Assembly (NCBI GenBank): GCA_029866025.1
Contig: JARXAD010000013.1
Span: 248,001 to 312,000, forward strand
DNA from: Vampirovibrionales bacterium
GTDB taxonomy: Bacteria > Cyanobacteriota > Vampirovibrionia > Vampirovibrionales > Vampirovibrionaceae
DNA: 64,000 nucleotides
Direction: 5' to 3'
The notes under the pieces are model-generated. The model was not told the origin of the DNA, did no database searches, and saw only the letters and a program-made list of their open reading frames with translations. The translations under genes and the position numbers were made by a program. Below, piece after piece: positions 1 to 10,576 of the stretch (the first letter of the stretch is position 1; the number at the start of each line of letters is the position of its first letter).

Positions 1-301
1 AGCAGTTGTCGTTTACCAGCTCGGGTTCATCTTCTAGGCGAGTATTGATGGCCACAATCTCACCACTAATAGGCATGTACAAATCACTGGCAGCTTTCAC
101 AGATTCAATCGACCCGAAGCTATCACCTTTGTCTAGTTTGTCACCAATGCTGGGAAGATCCACATACACAATGTCGCCTAAGGCTTCGGCGGCATAATGG
201 CTAATGCCCACCCGTGCGCGATTGTCATCCAAAAGGACGTATTCATGGGTTTCGTTTAACAGGGCGTCTTCAGGAATTGCGTCTACGAGTGCCAGTACCA
301 T
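1..301 (-). CDS. gcvH: Glycine cleavage system H protein (partial, C-terminus beyond window)
   Basis: The lipoyl carrier of the glycine cleavage complex shuttles the aminomethyl group from P protein to T protein in the cytoplasm. Translating the minus strand from ATG at 301 gives MVLALVDAIPED, then the H-protein core VGISHYAAEALGDIVYVDLP and the lipoylation site ESVKAASD, whose Lys would carry lipoate. About 100 residues are visible of a family length near 125-130, so only the C-terminus is missing past base 1. It lies 184 nt downstream of gcvT on the same strand, so T and H are probably co-transcribed, with gcvP likely further left (inference). Confidence 0.93.
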   Translation of the reverse strand, partial: MVLALVDAIPEDALLNETHEYVLLDDNRARVGISHYAAEALGDIVYVDLPSIGDKLDKGDSFGSIESVKAASDLYMPISGEIVAINTRLEDEPELVNDNC

Positions 302-485
302 AAGTCCTCCGATAAGACCGTTGCTAGCCCAGTGGCTAACAGTGTTATAAACAATAAACAACCGTGTAAAAAATCGCTCGCTATCCGTCCGACGATGCGG
401 ACTCAAACTCTATTACAAATTATCCAGCGAATAGGGCATGAACGACAAGCCCCCCAGTGGTAATCATGCAACATTGGATGGGATT

Positions 486-1655
486 TTATAGGCCGCTGTA
501 AAAAGGCCGCTTCACCCGTGTGGCGGGTATGGCTTTGCCGCGGACGAGCACGCAGACGCTTTCGTTCAGGGCTGGGGCTTTAGACTTTTCCACAAACCCC
601 ATAGCAATAGGGTAGCCAAGGGTTGGTGACTGGGTGCCGCTCGTCACTTCGCCAATGACAGTACCGTCTTCTAGCGTGATGGCATCGTGCTGGCGGGCAA
701 TGAGTTTGCCATCCAGCTTGAGGCATACAAACTGACGCGTGAGCCCATTGGCCTGTTGTTGTAAGGCGTGTTGTCCAATGTAAGGTGTGGTCTTTTCCAG
801 TTTAACGGACCAACCCAAGCCAGCTTCCAGTGGGGTGATGGTGGGGTCAATATCATGCCCATGGAGGGAATAGGCGGCTTCGGTACGTAAGGTGTCTCGT
901 GCGGCCAAGCCAACAGGCAACAGCCCCAAGGGTTTTCCAGACTCTAGGAGTCCTTCCCAAATGGCCAGCATGTCTTTTTGGTGGGCCAATAGCTCCACGC
1001 CATCTTCGCCGGTGTAGCCGGTGCGGCACACAACCACCGAGGCGGTTTTGCCTGAGGGTAGAGTCAGGGTGGTTTCGGCTACGGTAAAGCGGGCCGGAAT
1101 CGACGACTCCGCAACACCCACCGAAGCCAGTACTTGTTTAAAGGCGGGGCCTTGTAAGGCCATGAGCCCATATGTAGGAGACACCTGAGTGAGTTGAATA
1201 CCGGCCGTGAGGTGTTGCTTTAACCACGCCATGTTGGCACTGGTATTAGAGGCGTTGCACACAATAAAGTACTGGGTAAAGGGTTTAAATGTTTCCGATA
1301 AAGGCGCTTGTGGTACCCGATACACAATGCAGTCATCCAAAATGCCACCTTGGTTATTAAGGAACTGGCTGTACACGGCTTGGCCAGGGTGTAAGGGGGC
1401 AATGGCGTTGGGTACTACGCTATCAATCCAACGGGCAGCGGCCTCTTCGGTGGGGCCCGTTACTGTTAATACGCCCATGTGGCTCACATCAAATAACCCG
1501 GCGGCAGTGCGCACAGCGGCATGTTCATCAAACACACGTCCGTATTGTAGAGGCATATCCCAACCGGCAAAGGGTACCAATTTACCGCCGTTGGCCTGGT
1601 GCCATGCATGAAGAGCGGTGGTCTGTAAAGTCGGCGATTCGAGTGTTGTGGTCAT
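486..1655 (-). CDS. gcvT: Aminomethyltransferase (glycine cleavage T protein)
   Basis: T protein transfers the methylene group from aminomethyl-lipoyl H protein to tetrahydrofolate and releases ammonia. Visible family features are the N-terminal LVPFAGWDMPLQYG, FDVSHMGVLTV, the folate-site stretch GGILDDCIVYR, GYTGEDGVELL and the C-terminal barrel ending VKRPFYSGL. The predicted 389 aa is slightly longer than the usual ~365. An in-frame start exists at 1712, but ATG at 1655 matches the family N-terminus (MTTTLESPTLQTTALH) and has GGGAG about 11 nt upstream. It is the first gene of a gcvT-gcvH unit divergent from the rRNA promoter region. No convincing glycine riboswitch was seen in the leader. 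Confidence 0.95.
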   Translation of the reverse strand: MTTTLESPTLQTTALHAWHQANGGKLVPFAGWDMPLQYGRVFDEHAAVRTAAGLFDVSHMGVLTVTGPTEEAAARWIDSVVPNAIAPLHPGQAVYSQFLNNQGGILDDCIVYRVPQAPLSETFKPFTQYFIVCNASNTSANMAWLKQHLTAGIQLTQVSPTYGLMALQGPAFKQVLASVGVAESSIPARFTVAETTLTLPSGKTASVVVCRTGYTGEDGVELLAHQKDMLAIWEGLLESGKPLGLLPVGLAARDTLRTEAAYSLHGHDIDPTITPLEAGLGWSVKLEKTTPYIGQHALQQQANGLTRQFVCLKLDGKLIARQHDAITLEDGTVIGEVTSGTQSPTLGYPIAMGFVEKSKAPALNESVCVLVRGKAIPATRVKRPFYSGL

Positions 1656-1996
1656 GAGATGACGATCTCCCAATAATGGTAAACAACTGATAGAAGCGTA
1701 AGGCACACACACCGGTTTTGCCAGTTAAAAGTTCTTCTCTGTACAGGGCGTATTAGATAAGAGAAAATAGGAAAGTTGACTCTGTAAATCAAAAAAGTAT
1801 CCATTCATTTCGTCAGTATTTTCAATGCTAGAGAGTGGCTACAAAAATACAAGTGAAAACGGGTTAAAAAAGGGGGTTGTCAGCAAGTGTCTTTGTGTCA
1901 CTATCTTAGACCCGGTTGATGAACGCACGACGCGAAGGACATCACCAAGTAGGTTTTGTGAAGGACAGTTGAAACAAACTGTTACAAACAACCCAC

Positions 1997-2025
1997 TTGA
2001 CGACAAACTTTGCTTCTCGCATAAT
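1997..2025 (+). promoter_or_regulatory. Candidate sigma-70-type promoter of the 23S-5S unit
   Basis: TTGACG (1997-2002) and CATAAT (2020-2025) are separated by exactly 17 nt, close to the vegetative consensus. It would start a leader of about 245 nt before the mature 23S 5' end. It is the best promoter-like sequence between gcvT and the 23S gene, and it supports independent transcription of 23S-5S. A weaker TTGACT at 1776 lacks a good -10. Confidence 0.55.
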
Positions 2026-2218
2026 CAATCTCCCTTCAACACACACCTGCTTGCAGGCGGTGCGACGAAGGAACCCGAACCTTGATAATTGCATCGATCA
2101 GCAAATAACACGAGGGTGTTGTTTGAGCCAGAAGCTCACTTGTGAGCTGCAGGTAAAAACCTCACCATATCTCTGTTATTGCTTGTCCTAATAATATTCC
2201 TATTATAACCGAGAGGAA

Positions 2219-2278
2219 GGATTCATTTTTGAATTCGTTACACTCAAATCAAGCGTAACGGATGCTTATCTAAGCATC
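2219..2278 (+). promoter_or_regulatory. 23S leader: candidate processing stem and hairpin
   Basis: GGATTCATTT (2219-2228) can pair, with one bulged A, to AAATGAACC (5289-5297) just after the 23S gene. This would enclose the whole 23S, as expected of an RNase III-type processing stem. Immediately before the gene, GATGCTTA and TAAGCATC (about 2261-2278) form a perfect 8-bp hairpin with a TC loop. The roles are inferred from position and complementarity. Confidence 0.4.
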
Positions 2279-2279
2279 T

Positions 2280-5272
<2,993 letters not shown>

Positions 5273-5390
5273 GTAAATTGTTTAGAATAAATGAACCAGC
5301 CTTTTGGTTAGGAATACGACAAGTACAAGCACGCTGATCGATGCAGTTATCGGGTTTGAATAACCATTCCAACCGATGAACAACAAGTTT

Positions 5391-5505
5391 TCTGGTGGTT
5401 AAGCAGTAGGGTCACACCCGTTCCCATTCCGAACACGACCGTTAAGCCTACATGCAGCAACAATACTTGGTGGGTAACCGCCTGGAAAGATAGCTCTCTG
5501 CCAGA
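5391..5505 (+). rRNA. 5S ribosomal RNA
   Basis: This 115-nt sequence has the 5S core GGTCACACCCGTTCCCATTC followed by CGAACACG. The 5' TCTGGTGG pairs with the 3' CTGCCAGA to close helix I. It lies 119 nt after the 23S gene and is followed directly by a terminator, so it is the last gene of the unit. No tRNA is present in the 23S-5S spacer. Confidence 0.95.
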
Positions 5506-5515
5506 ATTTATTTTA

Positions 5516-5557
5516 CAAAAAGCGATTCATTCTCTAACGAGTTTGGATCGCTTTTTT
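5516..5557 (+). terminator. Rho-independent terminator of the rRNA unit
   Basis: The inverted repeat AAAAAGCGAT (5517-5526) and ATCGCTTTTTT (5547-5557) ends in a T run 12 nt after 5S. The A-rich left arm means it could also stop transcription from the opposite strand. Confidence 0.85.
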
Positions 5558-5574
5558 GTTGCCCTTATGCTTGA

Positions 5575-5727
5575 ATGACCTTAGAAGACCTTGCTGTTAA
5601 GTTTTCTATGGACATGACGAATAAGCAAAGCAACCAGCGCATGTAAATGGAAGAAATTGCTTTGTACACCGTCGAAAACGGCAAAATTGTTCGTGAGCAA
5701 TTCATTTACGATATCTGCGAAGGGTAA
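5575..5727 (+). pseudogene. Remnant of an NTF2-like/SnoaL-type gene
   Basis: One frame reads MTLEDLAVKFSMDMTNKQ... up to a TAA at 5644-5646 and then, still in frame, MEEIALYTVENGKIVREQ plus FIYDICEG to a stop. The second half looks like the last strands of an NTF2-like (SnoaL/ketosteroid-isomerase-like) domain, and the first half looks like the first helix of the same family. The ~80 residues expected between them are missing, so I read this as a gene with an internal deletion. The domain assignment is by eye. Confidence 0.45.
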
Positions 5728-5823
5728 CTCTTAACTAGGCCTGGTGATAATGCAAAAGGGCGACTCTGGTTTTTACTAACTAGGGCCGCTTTTTTTATTG
5801 CTTTGTAATCATAAAGGTAATTT

Positions 5824-5848
5824 AAATAGGGGCGTTCGCCCCCTATTT
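5824..5848. terminator. Hairpin terminator at the lepA stop, bidirectional shape
   Basis: AAATAGGGGCG and CGCCCCCTATTT face each other with a TT loop and one bulged C. In the minus direction the arm ends in TATTT right after the lepA stop codon, so it most likely terminates lepA. Confidence 0.65.
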
Positions 5849-7657
5849 GTCGTCATTGAGCTTGAGAACCGCCATAAAGGCTTCTTGGGGGATGTCCACC
5901 GAGCCAAAGGACTTCATGCGTTTTTTACCCTTTTTCTGCTTTTCCAGCAGTTTGCGCTTGCGGCTAATATCGCCGCCGTAGCACTTATCCAGCACGTTTT
6001 TGCGCATGGCTTTGACGGTGCTGCGGGCCACAATTTTACCCCCAATGGCCGCTTGAATGGGAATTTCAAACATTTGGCGGGGGATGAGCTCTTTTAGCTT
6101 GTCTGTGAGGAGGGCGCCAAAGGTATGGGCTTTGGTGCGGTGCACAATGGCACTTAGGGCGTCGATGGGTTCTTTGGCCACCAGCACATCCAGTTTTACC
6201 AAATCACTCATTTGATATTTCTCAAAATGGTAGTCCATGCTGGCATAGCCGCGACTGCGCGATTTGAGGTGGTCGTAAAAGTCGGTGACCAATTCGTTGA
6301 GAGGGATTTCATACTTGAGGGTTACCCGCTTGGAATCCAAGTAATCCATGCTGATAAATTCGCCACGGCGGTCTTGGGCCAAGTCCATCAGGCTGCCCAC
6401 AAATTCTTTGGGTGTGTAAATTTCCACCTTCACAATAGGCTCTTCAATACCGGTCCGATAGACGGGATCTGGCATAAGGGCGGGATTATCGATGTCAATA
6501 ATTTCGCCCTTATTGGTGTGTACCTTATAAATAACGCTGGGGGCGGTGGTGATGAGATCGAGATTATACTCGCGCTCCAGGCGCTCTTGGACAATCTCCA
6601 TATGCAGCAAGCCCAAGTACCCACAGCGAAAGCCGTGGCCCAACGCTTCGGAACTTTCTGGCTCATAAGTAATACTGGAATCGTTTAGCTTAAGCTTGTC
6701 CAGAGAATCTTTGAGGTTGCCGTAGTCGTCGTTATCAATGGGATACATCCCGCAAAATACCATGGGCACGGCTTTTTTGTAGCCGGGCAAGGCTTCCGTA
6801 GCGGGGGTAGTGGTTAGCGTGTTTTGGTGGGTGATGGTATCCCCTACAAAGTAGCCCATTTCTTTAATGCTAGCGGCCATATAGCCTACTTCGCCACTGG
6901 TCAGCACGTCTACCGGCACACGGCCGGGGGCCATGGTGCCCACTTCTACCACTTCGTAGGTTTTTTCGTTGGCCATAAATTGAATTTTGTCACCACGGCG
7001 AATGGTGCCGTCTACTACACGAATATAGGTGATGATGCCCATGTATTGGTCAAAGTAGCTGTCAAACACCAAGGCCCGTAAGGGATCTTCGGGTTTCACG
7101 GTAGGAGGCGGTACTTTTTGAACGATGGCTTCCAAGATTTCTTCAATGCCAATGCCCATTTTGGCGCTGGACAGAATGGCTTCCGAGCAATCAATGCCAA
7201 TGGTTTCTTCTATTTCGCCGCGAATCCGTTCGGGTTCGGCAGCGGGCAAGTCAATTTTGTTAATCACCGGGATAATTTCAAGGTCTTTATCAATGGCCAT
7301 GTACACGTTGGCAAGGGTTTGGGCCTCAATGCCTTGGGCAGCATCCACCACCAATAAGGCGCCTTCGCAGGCTTGCAAGCTGCGAGAGACTTCGTAGCTA
7401 AAATCCACGTGGCCGGGAGTATCAATGAGGTTGAGGATGTAGGTTTGGCCGTCTTTGGCAATGTACTTCATGCGGGCGGCTTGCAGCTTAATGGTAATGC
7501 CGCGCTCTTGCTCTAGCTCTAAGGTATCCAAAATTTGCGCCTTCATATCGCGCTGAGCAATGGTGCGAGTGGTTTCCAGCAGGCGATCCGCCAAGGTGGA
7601 TTTGCCATGATCGATGTGGGCGATGATACAGAAGTTGCGGATGAGGGAGGCTTGCAT
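5843..7657 (-). CDS. lepA: Elongation factor 4 (LepA), ribosome-associated GTPase
   Basis: This translational GTPase back-translocates or remodels stalled ribosomes and affects initiation. Its 604 aa match the usual ~600. Visible motifs are G1 [14 protein letters not shown] near residue 13, [12 protein letters not shown] (G3), NKIDLP (G4), the EF-G-like [16 protein letters not shown], and the LepA-specific C-terminal segment [20 protein letters not shown] followed by [11 protein letters not shown]. The start [16 protein letters not shown] is standard. It appears to be a single gene ending in the hairpin at 5824-5848, and the upstream gene is 51 nt away on the same strand. Confidence 0.97.
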   Translation of the reverse strand: MQASLIRNFCIIAHIDHGKSTLADRLLETTRTIAQRDMKAQILDTLELEQERGITIKLQAARMKYIAKDGQTYILNLIDTPGHVDFSYEVSRSLQACEGALLVVDAAQGIEAQTLANVYMAIDKDLEIIPVINKIDLPAAEPERIRGEIEETIGIDCSEAILSSAKMGIGIEEILEAIVQKVPPPTVKPEDPLRALVFDSYFDQYMGIITYIRVVDGTIRRGDKIQFMANEKTYEVVEVGTMAPGRVPVDVLTSGEVGYMAASIKEMGYFVGDTITHQNTLTTTPATEALPGYKKAVPMVFCGMYPIDNDDYGNLKDSLDKLKLNDSSITYEPESSEALGHGFRCGYLGLLHMEIVQERLEREYNLDLITTAPSVIYKVHTNKGEIIDIDNPALMPDPVYRTGIEEPIVKVEIYTPKEFVGSLMDLAQDRRGEFISMDYLDSKRVTLKYEIPLNELVTDFYDHLKSRSRGYASMDYHFEKYQMSDLVKLDVLVAKEPIDALSAIVHRTKAHTFGALLTDKLKELIPRQMFEIPIQAAIGGKIVARSTVKAMRKNVLDKCYGGDISRKRKLLEKQKKGKKRMKSFGSVDIPQEAFMAVLKLNDDK

Positions 7658-7708
7658 AGGTCACGTGGGCTTAAGGAGTGGGTAACAACCCCCTTAGCTT
7701 ACCCCAAA

Positions 7709-8539
7709 CTAGCTGGCAACCAGAGTATTGAACTGCTTTTGGAGCGTGTCGTAATGGTTGCCTAAGGCTTCTTTTACCAGCCGCTCAATCGTTTCGTGGC
7801 CTTCAATGGTTTTATGCTGGTCTAGGGTTTTGGCAAGGCTAAATAACTTTTCTTCTGGGATGCTTTTTAATAGGTCATGGCTTTGTTGGGTCCAATCCAC
7901 AATCAGTTTGTATTCCTTGTGGGGATTAATCCACCCACGAACGATACTGAAGGCTTCTTTTATTCGTTTGCCAATTTTTGTAAAGAATGAATCTCCCTTA
8001 TCAAAATTGTAGCCCTTTACTTCATTATGCAAAATAATCAAGCTTTCGTAATCATCGCCACCCCCACGTAATTTATAAAACTGTTTTGGAGTGATTTTTT
8101 TAGCAATCAGGTCGTTGAAATGTTTCTGGCCGGTTATTAGTAGGTCATCAATTACACGGCCGCCTGCTCCGGTTAAGGCAAATACTTTTGCCCACTCTAC
8201 ATCGTTCGTAAAGTTTTTAAATGAGCTTTTGTTTACTTGTAAAATCCCACTGGAATGGCCTCCTCTTCTCGTTTCAACCGTGTTGGCTATTTTATCGATT
8301 GTTAAACGTTTTTCTAAACTGGCAAGAATTCCATGACCCCACTCATGAATGGCAGACTTTATGGACTGAATAGGATTCGCCTTAATCGCGGCAATTTCTG
8401 CGGCGGTAATGGTGGCTAGTTTGATGGGGGCGCTGCCAAAACGCACGCAATCGCGAGGGGCAATGTGTGTGCTGTTCAATTGCTGAGCATTCGGGGCGGC
8501 GGCAAAGGCAACGGTGGGTGGGGCGGTGTGCAGCTTCAT
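7709..8539 (-). CDS. Putative zinc metallopeptidase, M41/FtsH-peptidase-like, with unusual N-terminal leader
   Basis: This 276-aa protein has no ATPase domain. AIHEWGHGILASLEKRL (from about residue 63) contains HEWGH, an HExxH zinc site resembling the HEAGH helix of FtsH (M41). It is followed by VFALTGAGGRVIDDLL and GGGDDYESLIILHNEV, resembling the M41 region that supplies the third zinc ligand. The first ~40 residues (FAAAPNAQ, then CVRFGSAP) look like a leader rather than a folded domain and resemble the N-terminus of the gene at 19895. No membrane helix is evident. Substrate and location are unknown. The family call is by motif only. Confidence 0.55.
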   Translation of the reverse strand: MKLHTAPPTVAFAAAPNAQQLNSTHIAPRDCVRFGSAPIKLATITAAEIAAIKANPIQSIKSAIHEWGHGILASLEKRLTIDKIANTVETRRGGHSSGILQVNKSSFKNFTNDVEWAKVFALTGAGGRVIDDLLITGQKHFNDLIAKKITPKQFYKLRGGGDDYESLIILHNEVKGYNFDKGDSFFTKIGKRIKEAFSIVRGWINPHKEYKLIVDWTQQSHDLLKSIPEEKLFSLAKTLDQHKTIEGHETIERLVKEALGNHYDTLQKQFNTLVAS

Positions 8540-8889
8540 GCTTTAATCCTGTGGGTAGTCTCTCTCACCCGCATAAAGCCCCGTGAATGTGAATGGGTGC
8601 TAATTCGACTATCACTGTTGTCATATCTCTTAATAATAAAAGCAGGCGTTGCCTGCCAAGATGGGAAAAAATGCCCACGCATGGGGAGCCGTCTTACCTT
8701 ACCATAACGGTATAGACGCTTTCGGTTGGCTTGGTTGGTACCAGTTCCCCTGTATCTGGTGGAATTGTGTTTTAAACCATAGGCCAAACAGCCTTATACA
8801 TGTATGATTGGGCGTGTATGATGACCCTGAACCCTTATTGCTTATGATAGGCTGCGCTGTTTAGCCGGTCTGCGTGTTTGGAACTGCCT
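8540..8889. other. 350-nt intergenic region between divergent genes, with two minus-strand hairpins
   Basis: On the minus strand, GCAGGC-AAC-GCCTGC (8642-8656) is followed by TTTTATTATT, and upstream of it CCCA-TGCG-TGGG (8674-8685) is followed by CATTTTTT. Both look like weak intrinsic terminators lying 100-150 nt before the metallopeptidase start, so they could be an attenuated leader or the end of a small RNA transcribed from about 8800. On the plus strand a TATGAT (8843-8848) could be the -10 for the sigma factor gene, but no good -35 was found. Confidence 0.35.
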
Positions 8890-9648
8890 ATGTCTGACGC
8901 TACTCCTGTACCCGAGGTAACCACTCCTGCGGAAAAGCCCGTCCAAAAAACGGTGAAAGACTATGTGGAGCTGATTGAAACCGTGGCGCGCGTGGAATAC
9001 AGCCGCCTGCCCAACCATTTGATTGATTACAGCGAGTTGGTGAACATTGGCGCCATCGCCATCCATGTGATGCTGACGAGCAACCCCGGCACCGAATTTA
9101 ACATTACCTACTTGTCCACGGCCATGAAGTGGGCCATTCGCAACGAATTGCGCCTGCGCTACAAGTGGTATTCGCTTAAGACCACCTCGGCGGCCGATGC
9201 CGAGGAGTCGGGTGTGATAGGGGATGGCCTGTCGGCGCGGGAAAATTCCAGCGGAGATAACGCGGAGTCGGGTGACGATGGCGGTAGCGATGATGCTCCC
9301 GTGTCGTCGGATCATGTGCGGGAAGCCGTGTATGAAACCATTTTATCCGTCGATAGCATGATGGATGGGGAGAATCCTCAAGAAATCCGCGATGACAGCT
9401 ACACCCCCGAGCAACGCAGCGAGTTGCACGAAATGGCGGTGATTGTTCGCCAGGCCATTAGTCGTTTGCCGGAACGTGAGCGTGCCGTGGTGGAAGCCCG
9501 GTTTTTCCATAACAAGCGCATGCGCGAAATTGGGGAAGAGTTCAACATTTCCTCCTCGCGTATTTCTCGTATTGTCCAGTCGGGCCTCGACAAAATCAAA
9601 CGTGAGCTGGAGCGTCGTGGGTACGTCCACACCGGGCTGGATAGCTAA
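8890..9648 (+). CDS. RNA polymerase sigma factor, sigma-28 (FliA/WhiG)-like
   Basis: This sigma-70-family protein (252 aa) probably directs RNA polymerase to flagellar or developmental promoters. Region 2 is visible at about residues 25-95: VEYSRLPNHLIDYSELVNIG, then FNITYLSTAMKWAIRNELRL. Region 4 is at the C-terminus: AISRLPERERAVVEARFFHN, then MREIGEEFNISSSRISRIV, a helix-turn-helix for the -35 element. Between them is a 40-residue acidic, Ser/Gly-rich linker where region 3 should be. ATG 8890 is preferred over the in-frame TTG at 8878 because GGA lies 7 nt upstream. No anti-sigma (FlgM) gene is adjacent. The flagellar assignment is inference supported by fliJ-fliK elsewhere in the window. 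Confidence 0.8.
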   Translation: MSDATPVPEVTTPAEKPVQKTVKDYVELIETVARVEYSRLPNHLIDYSELVNIGAIAIHVMLTSNPGTEFNITYLSTAMKWAIRNELRLRYKWYSLKTTSAADAEESGVIGDGLSARENSSGDNAESGDDGGSDDAPVSSDHVREAVYETILSVDSMMDGENPQEIRDDSYTPEQRSELHEMAVIVRQAISRLPERERAVVEARFFHNKRMREIGEEFNISSSRISRIVQSGLDKIKRELERRGYVHTGLDS

Positions 9649-9665
9649 CGCACGCCAAGGCTTGT

Positions 9666-10112
9666 TTATTCTTCAATGCCTAATCTCCCTTTTAAGGTCC
9701 CCATTAATTTTTTTGCTGAGTTGTAAAAGATTCCAGAGCCTGCTGGTTTTTCCACAAACTCTAATTTTTCGTAAAACGTGCGAGATGATGGCTTTGCACC
9801 TAATTGGAAATGGGTGTCTTCGGGGGCTTTTATGCTAGCTTCATATAAAAGCATAGAGCCAATATTTGTATAGACGACTTCATCTGCTAATGGTTTTGAA
9901 GTTTCCCGGTCTTTGCCATGGTTTTCTAAATTGGAAATGGCGATGAATGAGTTATCTAAAGGAACTTGTTCTAGTATGCCAACAACCTCTCCGTTAGGAC
10001 TATATGCCTTGAGATGACCATTTCGATCGGGTTTAACTTCTATAGTGGCAGTATTCCCCTGATTAGAATGAGTACGAAAAAATCCGGCAAAATGTACGGG
10101 TGATAGTGGCAT
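9666..10112 (-). CDS. GNAT-like protein of unknown function
   Basis: This 148-aa protein is convergent with the sigma factor gene, 17 nt away. The C-terminal half reads TNIGSMLLYEASIKAPEDTH, then SSRTFYEKLEFVEKPAGSG, the pattern of GNAT acetyltransferase motifs A/B where an aromatic FYEKL sits near the acetyl-CoA pocket. The full Q/RxxGxG/A pyrophosphate loop is not clear, so activity is uncertain. The N-terminus MPLSPVHFAGFF is short and hydrophobic and may relate to the FAAxP-type leaders elsewhere. It appears to be monocistronic. Confidence 0.5.
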   Translation of the reverse strand: MPLSPVHFAGFFRTHSNQGNTATIEVKPDRNGHLKAYSPNGEVVGILEQVPLDNSFIAISNLENHGKDRETSKPLADEVVYTNIGSMLLYEASIKAPEDTHFQLGAKPSSRTFYEKLEFVEKPAGSGIFYNSAKKLMGTLKGRLGIEE

Positions 10113-10190
10113 GTCATGATCTTACGTTAGGGTTCTGGGTGTATATGCAATTAAAGTTGTCTAAAGCTTAAAAAGTGCCTTGGTGGACAC

Positions 10191-10574
10191 TCACACATCA
10201 ATCACCACATCTTTGGGGGGCGTGTGGGTGGCTAGGGCGTCTTCCAGCAGGGCCACATTGCGCACGTTGGCCTTAAACCCGGCATCCACAATATCCCCCA
10301 CCACGGGTATCATCCCCGCCAGGGTATCAATGCCAATGTTGAGGATCATGCGGCTAAGCACGGGGGCGGGGAGGTTCCATTGCACCGCCACATACAGTGG
10401 GTATAGCGCCAACACGGCTCCCAACCCATCGCCCACACCGGGAATTAATCCCAGTAAGGCATCCCACCCAATACGGGTACGTATCCAGGGAATTTCAAAG
10501 GCACTGTCTAACAGGGTGGCCAGCTTCTTGGCACGGGCAATGTCGTTGGCGGCGTTGCGATTGGAAGAAACCAT
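10191..10574 (-). CDS. DUF4112 family small membrane-associated protein
   Basis: The 127 aa match the DUF4112 family, with the duplicated signature LLGLIPGVGDGLGAVLALYP and LAGMIPVVGDIVDAGFKAN preceded by the positively charged ARAKKLATLLDSAFEIPWI. The two hydrophobic P-G/V-V-GD segments could insert into the membrane. The function is unknown in the family. It starts 2 nt after the oppF stop codon, so it is almost certainly translated from the same transcript as the ABC ATPase. Confidence 0.8.
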   Translation of the reverse strand: MVSSNRNAANDIARAKKLATLLDSAFEIPWIRTRIGWDALLGLIPGVGDGLGAVLALYPLYVAVQWNLPAPVLSRMILNIGIDTLAGMIPVVGDIVDAGFKANVRNVALLEDALATHTPPKDVVIDV

Positions 10575-10576
10575 GG

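Noticed and set aside
1713-1996. Possible glycine riboswitch upstream of gcvT
   Set aside because: The minus-strand leader has ACTGGCAAAACCGG but lacks the conserved aptamer core and tandem arrangement, so the resemblance is too weak.
1825-2191. Small open frames upstream of the rRNA unit
   Set aside because: They run through the promoter and leader of the rRNA unit, have no ribosome site and no recognisable protein features.
5273-5390. tRNA in the 23S-5S spacer
   Set aside because: No cloverleaf or T-loop sequence (GTTCRANNC) is present.
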